Part shown: positions 27,322 to 36,743 of the stretch, piece by piece
Numbering within the stretch: position 1 is the stretch's first letter
How the letters are laid out: each line of letters starts with the position of its first letter
NCBI RefSeq assembly: GCF_022921055.1
Contig: NZ_CP095061.1
Location: 402,001 to 466,000, forward strand
DNA length: 64,000 nucleotides
Direction: 5' to 3'
From: Hymenobacter volaticus
GTDB taxonomy: Bacteria; Bacteroidota; Bacteroidia; Cytophagales; Hymenobacteraceae
The notes under the pieces: model-generated
What the model was told of the DNA's origin: nothing
Databases searched by the model: none
The model's input: only the letters and a program-made list of their open reading frames with translations
Translations under genes and position numbers: made by a program

Positions 27322-27329
27322 CAAAGATA
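27322..27329 (-). promoter_or_regulatory. -7 promoter element of tRNA-Thr
   Basis: TATCTTTG on the minus strand, an exact TAnnTTTG match, 32 bases upstream of the tRNA 5' end. No well-spaced TTG is seen. Confidence 0.55.
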
Positions 27330-27552
27330 GACAGGATTTGAAAAACGACTACGTCTTACCGCAATTTTTTCGACGCCTAGTCTATATCAGTTGGTCAGCT
27401 TTACTAACACCAGTTGCTATTTTATAAATCAACTTGGCCCGCTAACTGCTATGGTAGCAGCAAGCGGGCCAAGCACTGTTGTAAGCCAAAATACACTGGC
27501 TTTACAATATGAATAGGAAACGAAAGTTCTGGTGCAAGCAAGAGCGTCTGCC

Positions 27553-28832
27553 TTACACGGTGGCCGTACGACGGCTACCGCGCAAACCGTACCACATCAC
27601 GTACACATAGCACACGATAGGAAGCAGTAAAGCAACGCGCAATCCGCTGTTATCGGCGATAAAGCCAAATAGCATAGGAACCAGCGCGCCACCCACAATG
27701 GCAGTGCACAACAAGCCCGAGGCTTCTTCAGTGTGACGACCTAAACCCGCAACAGCCAACGTGAAGATAGTAGGGTACATCAGCGAGTTCATCAAGCCTA
27801 CTGCCAGCAAGCTCCACATAGCTACAGCCCCAGTGCTATTGATAGAAATCAATACCAAGATTACTGCGCCAATAGCATTGAAAGCAAGCAGTTTAGTAGG
27901 CGAAAATTTGTTGAGCAGGTACGCTCCGGCAAATCGGCCCACCATAGCAGCACCCCAATAATAGGTTACCATGTCGCCGGCTGCTTTAGGGTCAAGCCCA
28001 AGTACGTCGGGCAGCGCCACGTAGCTCACAATGTGCGAACCAATAGCTACTTCGGCGCCTACATACGCGAAAATGCCTACTACGCCTAGCATAAGGTGAC
28101 GATACTGCCAAGCACTGCTGTGTTGCTCCTCGGTGGCTTCCGCCTCGTTGGCGGCATGTTCAATTACCGGCAGGTTGATTCGGCTCAGAATAAGGCTAAT
28201 CAGCAGGAGAGCACCCCAATAACCAAATACGGAATCTGGACAGCACTAATATCAATGCTAGCGGCGGTAGTGGCATTGTCGAGAGCAGGGAGCCGGCTCA
28301 GGATGAGGGCACTACCGAGTAAAGGCGCGATAGTGGTTCCTAGCGAGTTGAACGCCTGCGTGAGCGTAAGACGGGCCGAAGCCGACTCAGGCGGCCCCAG
28401 AATAGCCACGTACGGATTGGCCGCTACTTGCAGGATAGTAATACCAGACGCTAGTACAAACAGCGCCCCTAGAAACAGCCCGTACACTCGTTGCGCTGCC
28501 GCTGGATAGAACAGGAATGCGCCAAGGGCTGCTACTGCAAATCCGATGAGCATGCCCTTCTTATATCCTACCCGAGAAACCAACTTGCCAGCCGGAATAC
28601 TCATCAGGAAGTAGGCCCCAAAAAAGCACAGGTTAATCAGGTTGGCTTGAGCAAACGAGAGTTGGAAGATAGCCTTGAGGTAGGGAATTAGGATGTCATT
28701 AAGACACGTGATAAAACCCCACAAAAAGAACAGGGTAGTAACAGCACTCAGCGCAGACGTGTAGCGCTGAGAGGTAGCGGAGGAGGTGCCAGCGGCTGGC
28801 CGACTGCTAAGGGTTGGGGTAGGGGCTGCCAT
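27553..28832 (-). pseudogene. FucP-type sugar MFS transporter, frameshifted
   Basis: A 426-residue 12-TM major facilitator of the fucose/glucose-galactose symporter family, split in two frames. The N-terminal part ([47 protein letters not shown]) ends early after IPYLVIGV; restoring one G in the G4 run (C4 at 28214-28217 on the plus strand) gives [12 protein letters not shown] and continues into the C-terminal half (GAEVAIGSHIVSYV, ALVPMLFGFIAD). It would import a hexose with protons. It is not linked to sugar catabolic genes here, and its promoter was not found. Confidence 0.85.
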
Positions 28833-29472
28833 GAATTAGGAAACAATGTGGGAATAGAAGCTTGTATTGCTAGTAAGAAAAGCCGCCTTCGGTGAGTAGT
28901 AGCTTTGCGAATCTTCAAGTTTTGAAAGTTACGATTAGCGTCAAGGATTCTGCATGAAGCGGCATTCAGGTTTTATCGTTGGTCGGTCTAGTTGACAGCC
29001 GCAGTAATACTCCTAGTTGTTTATGCAATGCTCCCTCATATTATCAACTGCTTGATAGGCCATTAGATGATAAGTGAGCAAGTATTAATATCGGTCGAGC
29101 TAAAAGGTTTTAGCGCCATTTGAAAAGATGATCAAGCCAAAGCAAGGGCTTACTATTTGACAACAACTAAAGCAGTGGGAGTAGCTAAGTAACCAAGCCT
29201 GCGGAAAGAAAACTGATAAGGACTGAGCTTACGCGGCCAAATCAGAAAGAAGAGCCTAAACCACAGCTGGCAATTGCGCTAAAATAGCAAACGTTTGTGG
29301 AAACCAACGTGTATAGAAATTTAACGCTAAGATTTTGCATCTCCCTAATGGGGCTCTTCGAATTCTTAATAACACTGCCAGCCCATTAAAGCAGCACAGA
29401 GCGCCCCAACAGTATAACATAACAATAAGGCGAGCTTCAACGAATAATAAGCAAACCGTCATTTGATACCTT
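28833..29472. other. 640-base AT-richer intergenic region
   Basis: No credible gene, tRNA or hairpin is visible between the MFS gene start and the following hypothetical gene. Both neighbours are transcribed outward, so their promoters should lie here. The stretch 28980-29220 is clearly AT-richer than the rest of the window. A possible unannotated small RNA cannot be excluded. Confidence 0.4.
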
Positions 29473-29937
29473 ATGAAACGCTCTAAACCATCTGTTGTGC
29501 CCCAAGCGTTAGTTAGTGGCTTTGCTGGCGCCGTTGCCCTAACGCTGCTCCACGAAACAGTTCGTCACTTACGCCCCCACGATGCGCCCCGTATGGATGT
29601 GCTCGGGATGCGAGCCTTGCGCAAAATCTTGGGCAAAGCCGATGCCCCTCAACCCGACGGCGATACCCTTTTTAATATCACAATGGCGGGCGACCTGCTA
29701 TCCAACGGGTTGTATTTCAGCTTGGTCGGGCGGGGTAAAAAAGCCTGGTGGCGCGGTGCGGCTTTAGGGTTAGCAGCCGGTGTAGGTGGCGTGGTACTGC
29801 CGGGGCCGCTTGGACTAGGTGAGTCGCCAAGCAACCAAACTCCGGAAACCAAACTGATGACGGTGGCCTGGTACACCGTGGGTGGTTTGGTGGCAGCTGG
29901 CACCTCGCGGTTGCTTAGCAAGGCGCGAAAACGGTAG
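29473..29937 (+). CDS. Hypothetical membrane protein
   Basis: A 154-residue protein with Gly/Ala-rich hydrophobic segments (about 12-30, 75-85, 95-115 and 132-145) and a basic C terminus (SKARKR). The segment HETVRHLRPHDAPRMDVLGMRAL between the first two is a soluble loop. It has the look of a conserved Hymenobacter membrane protein without known function. It stands alone, 131 bases before the FkbM gene. Confidence 0.7.
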   Translation: MKRSKPSVVPQALVSGFAGAVALTLLHETVRHLRPHDAPRMDVLGMRALRKILGKADAPQPDGDTLFNITMAGDLLSNGLYFSLVGRGKKAWWRGAALGLAAGVGGVVLPGPLGLGESPSNQTPETKLMTVAWYTVGGLVAAGTSRLLSKARKR

Positions 29938-30068
29938 TTGTAGGCAAATAGCTTGTCGATAAGAAAGCTCGGCCAATTGCGTTGCGTGGCTGTGAAGAGG
30001 TGTTGGCGGCAATGAGGTGGTGCTTGGCCGCCTAAATTTCCCGGCTTTCCGACATCTTTGCGGCCATC

Positions 30069-30830
30069 ATGGTGAAACAACTCCGCAAAATCCTGGTCCA
30101 GACGCTTGGCTTCGAGCGGTACATTCGTTTTGTGAGCGACGTGTACCTGCGGCTGGTAGGGGCGGGGTGGGGCAAACGGCAGTACCCGGAGCTGTTTTTC
30201 TTGGAAAGAATTATCAAGCCGGGTTTTGTGTGCCTCGACATTGGCGCCAACCTCGGCTATTATTCGGTTGCATTATCGCGCTTGGCGGGGCCGGAAGGAC
30301 AGGTGCTGGCCGTCGAGCCGATTCCTGCTTTTCAAGCTATTTGGCAGGACAACGTCAAGCGCAGCGGTGTTCGCAACCTTACGCTGCTGCCTTACGCTCT
30401 CGGCGGCCAGAACACCACCGTGCAGATGGGCACCCCCGAGCGCGACGGCCTGCTCCACCACGGCATGACCAAAGTAGCCGCCAGCAACCCCAACGAACAC
30501 TATGCCCGCACCTACGACGTGCCCATGCGCGTCCCCGATGACTTGTTGGCCCATTTGCCTCGCCTCGACTTTGTGAAGTGTGACGTGGAGGGTTTTGAGT
30601 TTGAGGTGTTTCGGCACATGCAAGCTACGCTGCGCCGTTTTCAGCCCCTCATCCAGACCGAGCTCAACGGGCTGGAAAATCGCCGGGCAGTAGTAAACTT
30701 GCTAGCCGAACTCGGCTACAAACCATTTATGCTTTCTGAGCGTTCTGAACTTGAACCCTGCACGGAGGCGCAACTGCAAAGTGCCGTCACGGCTGATTTC
30801 TACTTTCAACCCCGTAACTCGGCCGTTTAA
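30069..30830 (+). CDS. FkbM family methyltransferase
   Basis: A 253-residue SAM-dependent methyltransferase. Motif I is CLDIGANLGYYSVALS (about residues 57-72), the acidic end of the second strand is VEPIPAF, and the late motif DFVKCDVEGFEFEVF is the FkbM hallmark. These enzymes usually O-methylate sugars or lipids. No glycan cluster is adjacent, so the substrate is open. The next gene (DUF4834) follows after 11 bases and is likely in the same transcript. Confidence 0.92.
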   Translation: MVKQLRKILVQTLGFERYIRFVSDVYLRLVGAGWGKRQYPELFFLERIIKPGFVCLDIGANLGYYSVALSRLAGPEGQVLAVEPIPAFQAIWQDNVKRSGVRNLTLLPYALGGQNTTVQMGTPERDGLLHHGMTKVAASNPNEHYARTYDVPMRVPDDLLAHLPRLDFVKCDVEGFEFEVFRHMQATLRRFQPLIQTELNGLENRRAVVNLLAELGYKPFMLSERSELEPCTEAQLQSAVTADFYFQPRNSAV

Positions 30831-30841
30831 GCGGCTTTCTG

Positions 30842-31123
30842 ATGGTTAAGTTCCTGCTGATTTTCTTCGTTATTTCTCTGGTTCTCCGCTTTGTCTTACC
30901 GGTGCTGATGCGTTGGCTGGTGGTAGGATTTGTGAAGAAGCAAACCCGCCGCTACAGCCAGCAGTTTGGCGCCAACCCGTTTGAAGCACCAGCCGAGCCG
31001 CCGCGCAACCACTCTGCCGGCGCCGGCCAAGTCCGTGTAGATTATGTGCCCCCGAAGCAGCAAGCGAAAGCTGCTAAGCATTTTGAAGGCGGCGACTACG
31101 TCGATTTCGAGGAAGTGAAATAA
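30842..31123 (+). CDS. DUF4834 family protein
   Basis: A 93-residue protein with one N-terminal membrane segment (residues 3-28), a basic stretch, a Pro-rich middle and the C-terminal signature GGDYVDFEEVK, which is characteristic of the Bacteroidota DUF4834 family. The function is unknown. It follows the FkbM gene by 11 bases on the same strand and ends before a bidirectional terminator. Confidence 0.88.
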   Translation: MVKFLLIFFVISLVLRFVLPVLMRWLVVGFVKKQTRRYSQQFGANPFEAPAEPPRNHSAGAGQVRVDYVPPKQQAKAAKHFEGGDYVDFEEVK

Positions 31124-31183
31124 GCTGTTCTCTGCCCTTGCAGGTATAGAAACCCCCTTTAGCCCGAGCATTTTCCAAATACA

Positions 31184-31222
31184 CAAGCCCTTGACGCTCC
31201 TATAGGTAGCATCAAGGGCTTG
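31184..31222. terminator. Bidirectional terminator
   Basis: An 11-bp stem CAAGCCCTTGA / TCAAGGGCTTG (31184-31194, 31212-31222) with an inner GCT/AGC pairing, between the convergent DUF4834 and DUF5686 genes. Confidence 0.8.
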
Positions 31223-31289
31223 TTGCGTTTTGAACAGCTGTTAGAGCAACGATGCGTTACTTCCCTGTAGAAGGACGATAACCCCTTGG

Positions 31290-33923
31290 TTAGAATCCAA
31301 TGCCTACCCGCAGGCCTGTGCCGACACGGCGGCCGGATTGCAGACCGGTATAGAAGTCAAGGCGGACAACTTTGAAGATGTGCTCAAGGCCGACGCCAAC
31401 TTCTACATAGTGTCCTATCTCTTTTGTAGTCAGATAATTAAGCGAAGCTACTTCCTGCCACTTTAGCTTACGTAACAGCGGGACTTTGTTGAGGAAAAAG
31501 CCGTTGAAATGATGATTGTAATGGGCTTCCAGGAAGTTATTGTGCGTGCTGTAGTGGTAATAATCGAGGAGCTGAAACTGGCTGAAATCAGAAGCTAAAT
31601 AGGTACGGTTACCGCTGAAATGGCGGTAATCCATAAACGACAATTTGGGGTCACCTACGAAGCCGCCCCCCGCTATTTTGTATGAGCTAGTACCCAATAG
31701 GCCCATTTCAATGGTCTGCCGGATACCGAATTCGAGCAGCGTGTAGCGCGTATCCGAGCCCACCACGCCCCCGATGCCTTGCCGCCAGATGCCGACGAAG
31801 GTGGGATACTTCGAGCCGAGATTATACTTGCCATCGGGGCGGCTGATGTAGCGCTGCCCGGGACGGAAAGAAGCTACTAGCTCAAAGGCCGCAGATTGGT
31901 TGCGGCCAAAGCTGGTGCCCGTGGGCGACTCTTCGTTCAGCGGCTCGTTGGGCGTGAAGGCTCGCCCCGACTTGTCTACCAATAAATCGACGGTGCTGTT
32001 TGCTAGCTCGTGCCGGTCGTAGTAGCTCAGGGTGCCTTGCAGGGTGAGGCCGTTGGTGGCTTCGGTTTGGTAGCTGACTTGGGCGCCGTCGCGGCGGTAG
32101 AGCTTGGCGTAATTGCGGTTCTCGAAAAGGGTGTAATAGCTGTTGATGAAGGGCGTGAGCTGCGTATGCGGATCGAAGTTTTCGATGAAGCGGCCCGCCC
32201 GGAAGCTCACCCGCGCCAGCTTGGCCGGCGCATATTGCCAAGTGGCCGACAAACTTGGGCTGACGAGTTCGTTGCTAAAGCCATAGCGCACCGCGGGCGT
32301 GATAGAGTAGAAACGCCGGTCGTCGGTGCGCTGCGTGTACGTGAATTCGGGGTTGATAACCGTGCCTTCCACGGTGTTGTAGTTCAGGATGTTGAACACT
32401 GGCGCCACGTACCACTGCCGCTTGCGGAAGGTATTGGAGTAGCTGTAGCCGCCGAGCAACAGCGAAGTCGGCTGGAGCTTGTTGCGCACCCGGTCCAACG
32501 AATCTTGGTAGGGGCGCGAGTTGCGGACCACTTCGGTGCTGTCCTTTACCTGGTAGTCTTTTTGCTCTTCTTCGGTAAGTGGAATCGGGCGGATACTGTC
32601 CCAATAGCTGGAGTCTCGCTCGTTGACGCCTTTTTCTACCAGCATCACTTCACCTCGTTTCAGCTTGCCGATGCTCAGGCCGGCGGTGTCGCGCTCGGCT
32701 AGCTTGGTTTGGCGGCGTACTTCCCGGTTCAGGCCCGCCAGTTTAGGCTTCTGCTTACGAATATCGGCGGCGGTTTCGCGGGTGACGGGAGCTTCGGCTG
32801 GCTCGTTGGCGGCCACCGGCGGCACGACGGTAGGCGCAGGGCGGTTGGGGTAAGTAGGCGTCACTTTGTAGTTGGACAGCACCGCAGTGAGGTAGCCATT
32901 GCCCTTGAACCCGAAGGCCGTGAAACCCACCGTAATCTTCTGCGACTGAATCACCCACACATCGGACGGGCCTGGCGCGGGCGCAAACAACTGCTCGATG
33001 TGAAAACTTTCCACATAGTCGAGCTGCGCGTTTTTGTCGAGGTTGAGCGACACCGAATGGATGCGCCAGGTACCATCGACGATGTAGATGTAGCCGCTGG
33101 AAAACACCGGGTCGGTGCGGCGGCGCGGTGTTACTTTGATTTTGTGCACCGTCACGCCCCCTTGCTGCGAAGTGCCTTCTAGCTCGTACTTGTAAAACAG
33201 CATGGCGCCATCGGCAATCGGCGACACGAAACCCCGTTCCGAAAAGCCGCTTTTCAGCACGTTGTCGTAGAAATTGAGGCCGGCGCCGCGGCCAGCCCGG
33301 TTGAAGCTGATGCCTTTGGTGTCGCCACTGACGCGCGAGGAAATCATGCGTTCCTGTATCACGTTGGGCTGCCGGAAACTCATATCCGACACCGATTCCG
33401 AGAGGTAAAAGATACCGGGCTTGATATCGGGGCCTACTTTCACCAAGCCCAAGATTTTGCCGGGTACCTCCAGAAAACGGGCCAAGGCTTTGATGTAGGC
33501 GCGGGCGCGAAACGCGGCCACTTCCCGGCGGTGGTAGCGCCGCCACTGTTGCGCCTGCTGAATGATGGCGTAGGCCGGGTCTCGGTCGGTGGAGCGCACC
33601 ACTACTTCGCGCAGCTTATAGGTTTCGGAGGTCAGGGTTACGTCTAGGACGGTGGCTGTATCGCCGCCGGCTACGCGTACTTGCTCGATGCGGGGCTTGT
33701 ACCCCACGTACTGAAAAACTAGCTCATACTGGCCAGCCGGTAAGCGCAATTGGTAATTGCCTTGCTCGTTGGTGGCGGTGCTCGTAGTGGTGGCGCGCAC
33801 CGCTACGTTGGCAAAAGCTAAGGCAGCGCCTCCTTGGGCATCTGTGACACGGCCCCGCACCACGCCAGCCGAGGCCGCAACGGTGGTCAACAAGAAAGCA
33901 AGTAGAAAGAAGTAGCGGGGCAT
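31290..33923 (-). CDS. DUF5686 outer-membrane protein with carboxypeptidase-like domain
   Basis: An 877-residue exported protein: signal peptide (residues 1-19), a CarboxypepD_reg-like beta-sandwich (about 22-105; GRVTDAQGGAALAFANVAV, GNYQLRLPAGQYELVFQYVGYKP), then the DUF5686 region with many amphipathic strands ending in a C-terminal Phe (GIGF), as in outer-membrane beta-barrels. A Pro/Arg/Lys-rich segment (about 380-420) breaks the barrel. The function of this large Bacteroidota family is unknown. The start MPRYFF at 33923 gives the clean signal peptide; the longer frame does not. Confidence 0.9.
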   Translation of the reverse strand: MPRYFFLLAFLLTTVAASAGVVRGRVTDAQGGAALAFANVAVRATTTSTATNEQGNYQLRLPAGQYELVFQYVGYKPRIEQVRVAGGDTATVLDVTLTSETYKLREVVVRSTDRDPAYAIIQQAQQWRRYHRREVAAFRARAYIKALARFLEVPGKILGLVKVGPDIKPGIFYLSESVSDMSFRQPNVIQERMISSRVSGDTKGISFNRAGRGAGLNFYDNVLKSGFSERGFVSPIADGAMLFYKYELEGTSQQGGVTVHKIKVTPRRRTDPVFSSGYIYIVDGTWRIHSVSLNLDKNAQLDYVESFHIEQLFAPAPGPSDVWVIQSQKITVGFTAFGFKGNGYLTAVLSNYKVTPTYPNRPAPTVVPPVAANEPAEAPVTRETAADIRKQKPKLAGLNREVRRQTKLAERDTAGLSIGKLKRGEVMLVEKGVNERDSSYWDSIRPIPLTEEEQKDYQVKDSTEVVRNSRPYQDSLDRVRNKLQPTSLLLGGYSYSNTFRKRQWYVAPVFNILNYNTVEGTVINPEFTYTQRTDDRRFYSITPAVRYGFSNELVSPSLSATWQYAPAKLARVSFRAGRFIENFDPHTQLTPFINSYYTLFENRNYAKLYRRDGAQVSYQTEATNGLTLQGTLSYYDRHELANSTVDLLVDKSGRAFTPNEPLNEESPTGTSFGRNQSAAFELVASFRPGQRYISRPDGKYNLGSKYPTFVGIWRQGIGGVVGSDTRYTLLEFGIRQTIEMGLLGTSSYKIAGGGFVGDPKLSFMDYRHFSGNRTYLASDFSQFQLLDYYHYSTHNNFLEAHYNHHFNGFFLNKVPLLRKLKWQEVASLNYLTTKEIGHYVEVGVGLEHIFKVVRLDFYTGLQSGRRVGTGLRVGIGF

Positions 33924-34155
33924 TGGATAACGGAAACAGATGTTGCCAAGATAGATACAATGGAAACTCAAAGAGTTGGCTAACACCGGAAAAAACAGCG
34001 AAATGAATTCCAATAAATTCGCTGCCCATGCCGTGGCTTATCTGTTTAAGGTAACATCACCGCCAAGCTAGAGTTCAGTGAAGCAGCGCAACCCTCAGAG
34101 CAACGTAAGCTCTAAGAAATGCACTTCCACCCTGCGTTCGGCGTTATCTTTCCTT

Positions 34156-34662
34156 ATGAATCAGTTCGAAAAAAAGAAAAAAACCTACACGCCCGGCGAA
34201 GCTCTCCACAAAATAGCGGCCTTCTGCGCCTACCAGGAGCGCAATCAGAAAGAGGTGGAAAGTAAGTTGCGCGAATATGGCCTCGACGAAGACGAAGCCG
34301 GCGAAATCATCATCCGACTAAGCCGGGAAAAGCTGCTCGATGAGGAACGCTATGCCAAGGCATTTGTGCGCGGGCACTACCGCAACAAGAAGTGGGGGCG
34401 CCGCCGCATCACGCAAGAACTGAAGCAGAAAGGCATTTCCGAGTTCTGCATCAAGTCGGGTATGAAGGAAATTGATGGCGACGAGTACTACCAGAATTTA
34501 GTGGACCTGTTGGAGAAAAAAGACCGCCAGGAAAAGGAGCGTAACCCCCGTGTCCGCCGTCAAAAAATGCAGGTGTACCTCACCGGCAAAGGCTACGAAT
34601 CCGACCTCATAAAGATGGCCCTGGATGAGCTAGGTAAAGCACCAGAGGAAGACGACGCTTAA
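34156..34662 (+). CDS. recX: Regulatory protein RecX
   Basis: A 168-residue RecX, which modulates RecA filaments. The family three-helix repeats are visible: ALHKIAAFCAYQERNQKEVESKLREYG, then LLDEERYAKAFVRGHYRNKKWGRRRITQELKQKGIS, and a third C-terminal repeat. The start MNQFEKKKK at 34156 follows a near-consensus box TATCTTTC by 3 bases and avoids an unconserved extension. recA is not in this window. It is convergent with and ends 4 bases into the isochorismatase-like gene. Confidence 0.9.
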   Translation: MNQFEKKKKTYTPGEALHKIAAFCAYQERNQKEVESKLREYGLDEDEAGEIIIRLSREKLLDEERYAKAFVRGHYRNKKWGRRRITQELKQKGISEFCIKSGMKEIDGDEYYQNLVDLLEKKDRQEKERNPRVRRQKMQVYLTGKGYESDLIKMALDELGKAPEEDDA

Positions 34663-35339
34663 CGCTCAATTTCCGAGCTGCCGGCATTTGTTTTGGTGGC
34701 TAATGATTCAAACACCTGGCAGATGCTGGCTACATCGGTAAATAGCGCGTCGCCGGCAAACTCGAGGTTGGCAATGGATTGGCGGGCGGCCTCGGCATGG
34801 CCAGCGCCGCAGGCGTCGGTTACTATCACCGGAATGTAGCCTAAGTCGGAGGCGTGGCGCACGGTAGGGTCAATGCCTATTTCGGTGGCCACGCCCACGA
34901 TGGCAAACGCATTGATACCACAGTCGCGCAGCACAATGTTGAGCGGAGTGCTTTCGAAAGCCGACATGGTAATCTTGTCGAAGACCGCCTCGCTGGGCAA
35001 CGGCTGCAACTCTGGCGTTAGCTGAAAGGCAGGGTTGCTAGGCAAAAACCAAGGATTGATGTCGTCCACCGAATTAGTGCGTTGCCAGGCCATGGCCATG
35101 CGCAGTTGTGCTACCCCCATCAGCTCCTTGGGCACCGACATGTGGCGCATGAAAATTACGCGGATACCGGCTCGTCGGGCGGCTTCCACTACCCGTAGCA
35201 CCTGCGCCGTAATTTCTTGGCCGTTCTTGATTTGGCTCAAGATGCCGATTTGCATGTCGTACACCACAAGGGCCATGCGGTGCGGGTGGCACACCTCTTC
35301 TAGCGTGCGGGGAATATCAAGGCCGAAAGCATGCTGCAT
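34659..35339 (-). CDS. Isochorismatase-like hydrolase lacking the catalytic Cys
   Basis: A 226-residue isochorismatase-fold protein. The Asp of the family triad is in LVVYDMQIGIL (D28). At the nucleophile position the sequence is GVATEIGIDPTVRHA, with Gly where cysteine hydrolases have Cys; true isochorismatases such as EntB/PhzD also lack this Cys. The segment VIVTDACGAGHAE is typical. It may act on an ether or amide substrate by a non-covalent route; the substrate is unknown. The stop overlaps recX by 4 bases in a convergent arrangement. Confidence 0.85.
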   Translation of the reverse strand: MQHAFGLDIPRTLEEVCHPHRMALVVYDMQIGILSQIKNGQEITAQVLRVVEAARRAGIRVIFMRHMSVPKELMGVAQLRMAMAWQRTNSVDDINPWFLPSNPAFQLTPELQPLPSEAVFDKITMSAFESTPLNIVLRDCGINAFAIVGVATEIGIDPTVRHASDLGYIPVIVTDACGAGHAEAARQSIANLEFAGDALFTDVASICQVFESLATKTNAGSSEIER

Positions 35340-35493
35340 AATCGTGTCGGAAGAAGGTTGTAGACAAGAAGCAACGAGGGGCTATAAGGATCAGAAAACC
35401 ATGGTGGTACTCTGGTTTTTAACCTGTTAGCGCTAAGATAGTACTTTGCGCCAATGCTAAACCACTGCTATGCAGGTGGCTGCACTGTTGGGT

Positions 35494-35901
35494 TTAATCC
35501 ACGATGCGCACTTGGTAAGGCTCTCTTTCATCAGGAAAAACGCAGGCTCCGTTGAGCACCACCATATTTGGGTTCTGCAAATGCGCGACGGGGTCGCGTA
35601 CGATGGGGATTTCGTGGTGACACCAGTGGCACTTGGGACCGGCAGTGGGAGTAAAGTGGCCGCCGCACGGACAAGCCGGCAGCGTGGCGGCAATCCTAGC
35701 TAGCAGCTCCGGGGTGGCTTCGTAATACACCAGCTCTTGCGCTTTTCTTTGCAAAATTACGTTCGAGCACAGCGAGCAATAGAAGTGCGGAAAGGCTTCG
35801 CTCATGCCGCTGGAGCGCCAGGCTAGGTTGTTTTGCTGACAGGCAGGGCAGTGCAAATGCCCTATCCATTGCAGGCTGCGCTCATATTCAACGACTTTCA
35901 T
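35494..35901 (-). CDS. Hypothetical zinc-ribbon protein
   Basis: A 135-residue protein with two likely zinc sites: CPAC (residues 18-21) with CSLC, and CPCGG with CHWCH. This pattern suggests a double zinc ribbon, possibly for nucleic acid or protein binding. No further domain is seen. It lies 12 bases after the DUF4230 gene on the same strand, so the pair is probably co-transcribed. Confidence 0.72.
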   Translation of the reverse strand: MKVVEYERSLQWIGHLHCPACQQNNLAWRSSGMSEAFPHFYCSLCSNVILQRKAQELVYYEATPELLARIAATLPACPCGGHFTPTAGPKCHWCHHEIPIVRDPVAHLQNPNMVVLNGACVFPDEREPYQVRIVD

Positions 35902-35913
35902 AGCAAAGGGAAA

Positions 35914-36549
35914 TTAGCGTTGGGCAGGTAGCTGTGGCGCGGCAGTTTGGCGGGTGAGTACCACGCGGCGGCCGGTCATGGTTTCGAGCATGGGCTTGAG
36001 GATTTGTTGGGCGTTTTGCTCGGTTTGGGCCAGGATACCCGATTGCAAAGCGGCGCGGCGCACGTTAGTCTCGGCGTATTTATAGCCAGCGTCAACGAGT
36101 TCGGCATCCTGAAGAAAGCCGTTTTCCACGCTATAAACCCGGCTAGCCTTGTGGTCGATTTTCCAGGTACATAACTCGGCGGGTGGCAGGGCTACGCGCA
36201 CCACCGAGTCGCCTTCAAACACCACATCCTGCGCGCGCACCTTGCGCAGATCTAAGCAGCCAATGGCGTCGCCGGCAACAATGAGGGCTACTTTGGCGTC
36301 TGGGAGGAAGCGGTAGGTGCTTTTCTTGTATTCCACTACGTCTTTGAACCGGTAGCGTACCAACTCTAAGCGGCCTAAGCTTTCCACTTTTTCCAGCACT
36401 GTGTTGTGCGTGACCGTGATGCGCGGCGCCGGATCTAGTGGGTTTTCTAGCGTATCCAGCGCCGGACGGACCTTCGTCCAGAGAAACCAGCCTAAACCCA
36501 CCAAAAACAAAAGAGGCAACAAACGACGCAGCAAAAGGGAAAACGACAT
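35914..36549 (-). CDS. DUF4230 family protein
   Basis: A 211-residue protein with one N-terminal membrane anchor (about 8-26) and a DUF4230 domain outside it (ITVTHNTVLEKVESLGRLELVRY, ALIVAGDAIGCLDL, VRVALPPAEL). Family members are of unknown function and usually exported or membrane bound. It is the upstream gene of a short unit with the zinc-ribbon protein. Confidence 0.88.
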   Translation of the reverse strand: MSFSLLLRRLLPLLFLVGLGWFLWTKVRPALDTLENPLDPAPRITVTHNTVLEKVESLGRLELVRYRFKDVVEYKKSTYRFLPDAKVALIVAGDAIGCLDLRKVRAQDVVFEGDSVVRVALPPAELCTWKIDHKASRVYSVENGFLQDAELVDAGYKYAETNVRRAALQSGILAQTEQNAQQILKPMLETMTGRRVVLTRQTAAPQLPAQR

Positions 36550-36743
36550 AAAAAGAATAGAATGGAAACTCCACTATAGTACGGTAATGGCCGACGTTTC
36601 GCTCGGGTGGCAACTACCATTGGTTCCGGCAGCGCGCGGCAGATTACGCGGAAGGCGCAGTAGCTTTGCTAGATTCCGGTCGATAGGCCCGCCGACTGGA
36701 ATGTAAGCTAGCAGAGCCTGTAGAGGGACGAGATTAGCAGCTT

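Noticed and set aside
28833..29472. CRISPR array or mobile element in the AT-rich spacer
   Set aside because: No repeated units, terminal inverted repeats or transposase fragments can be seen.
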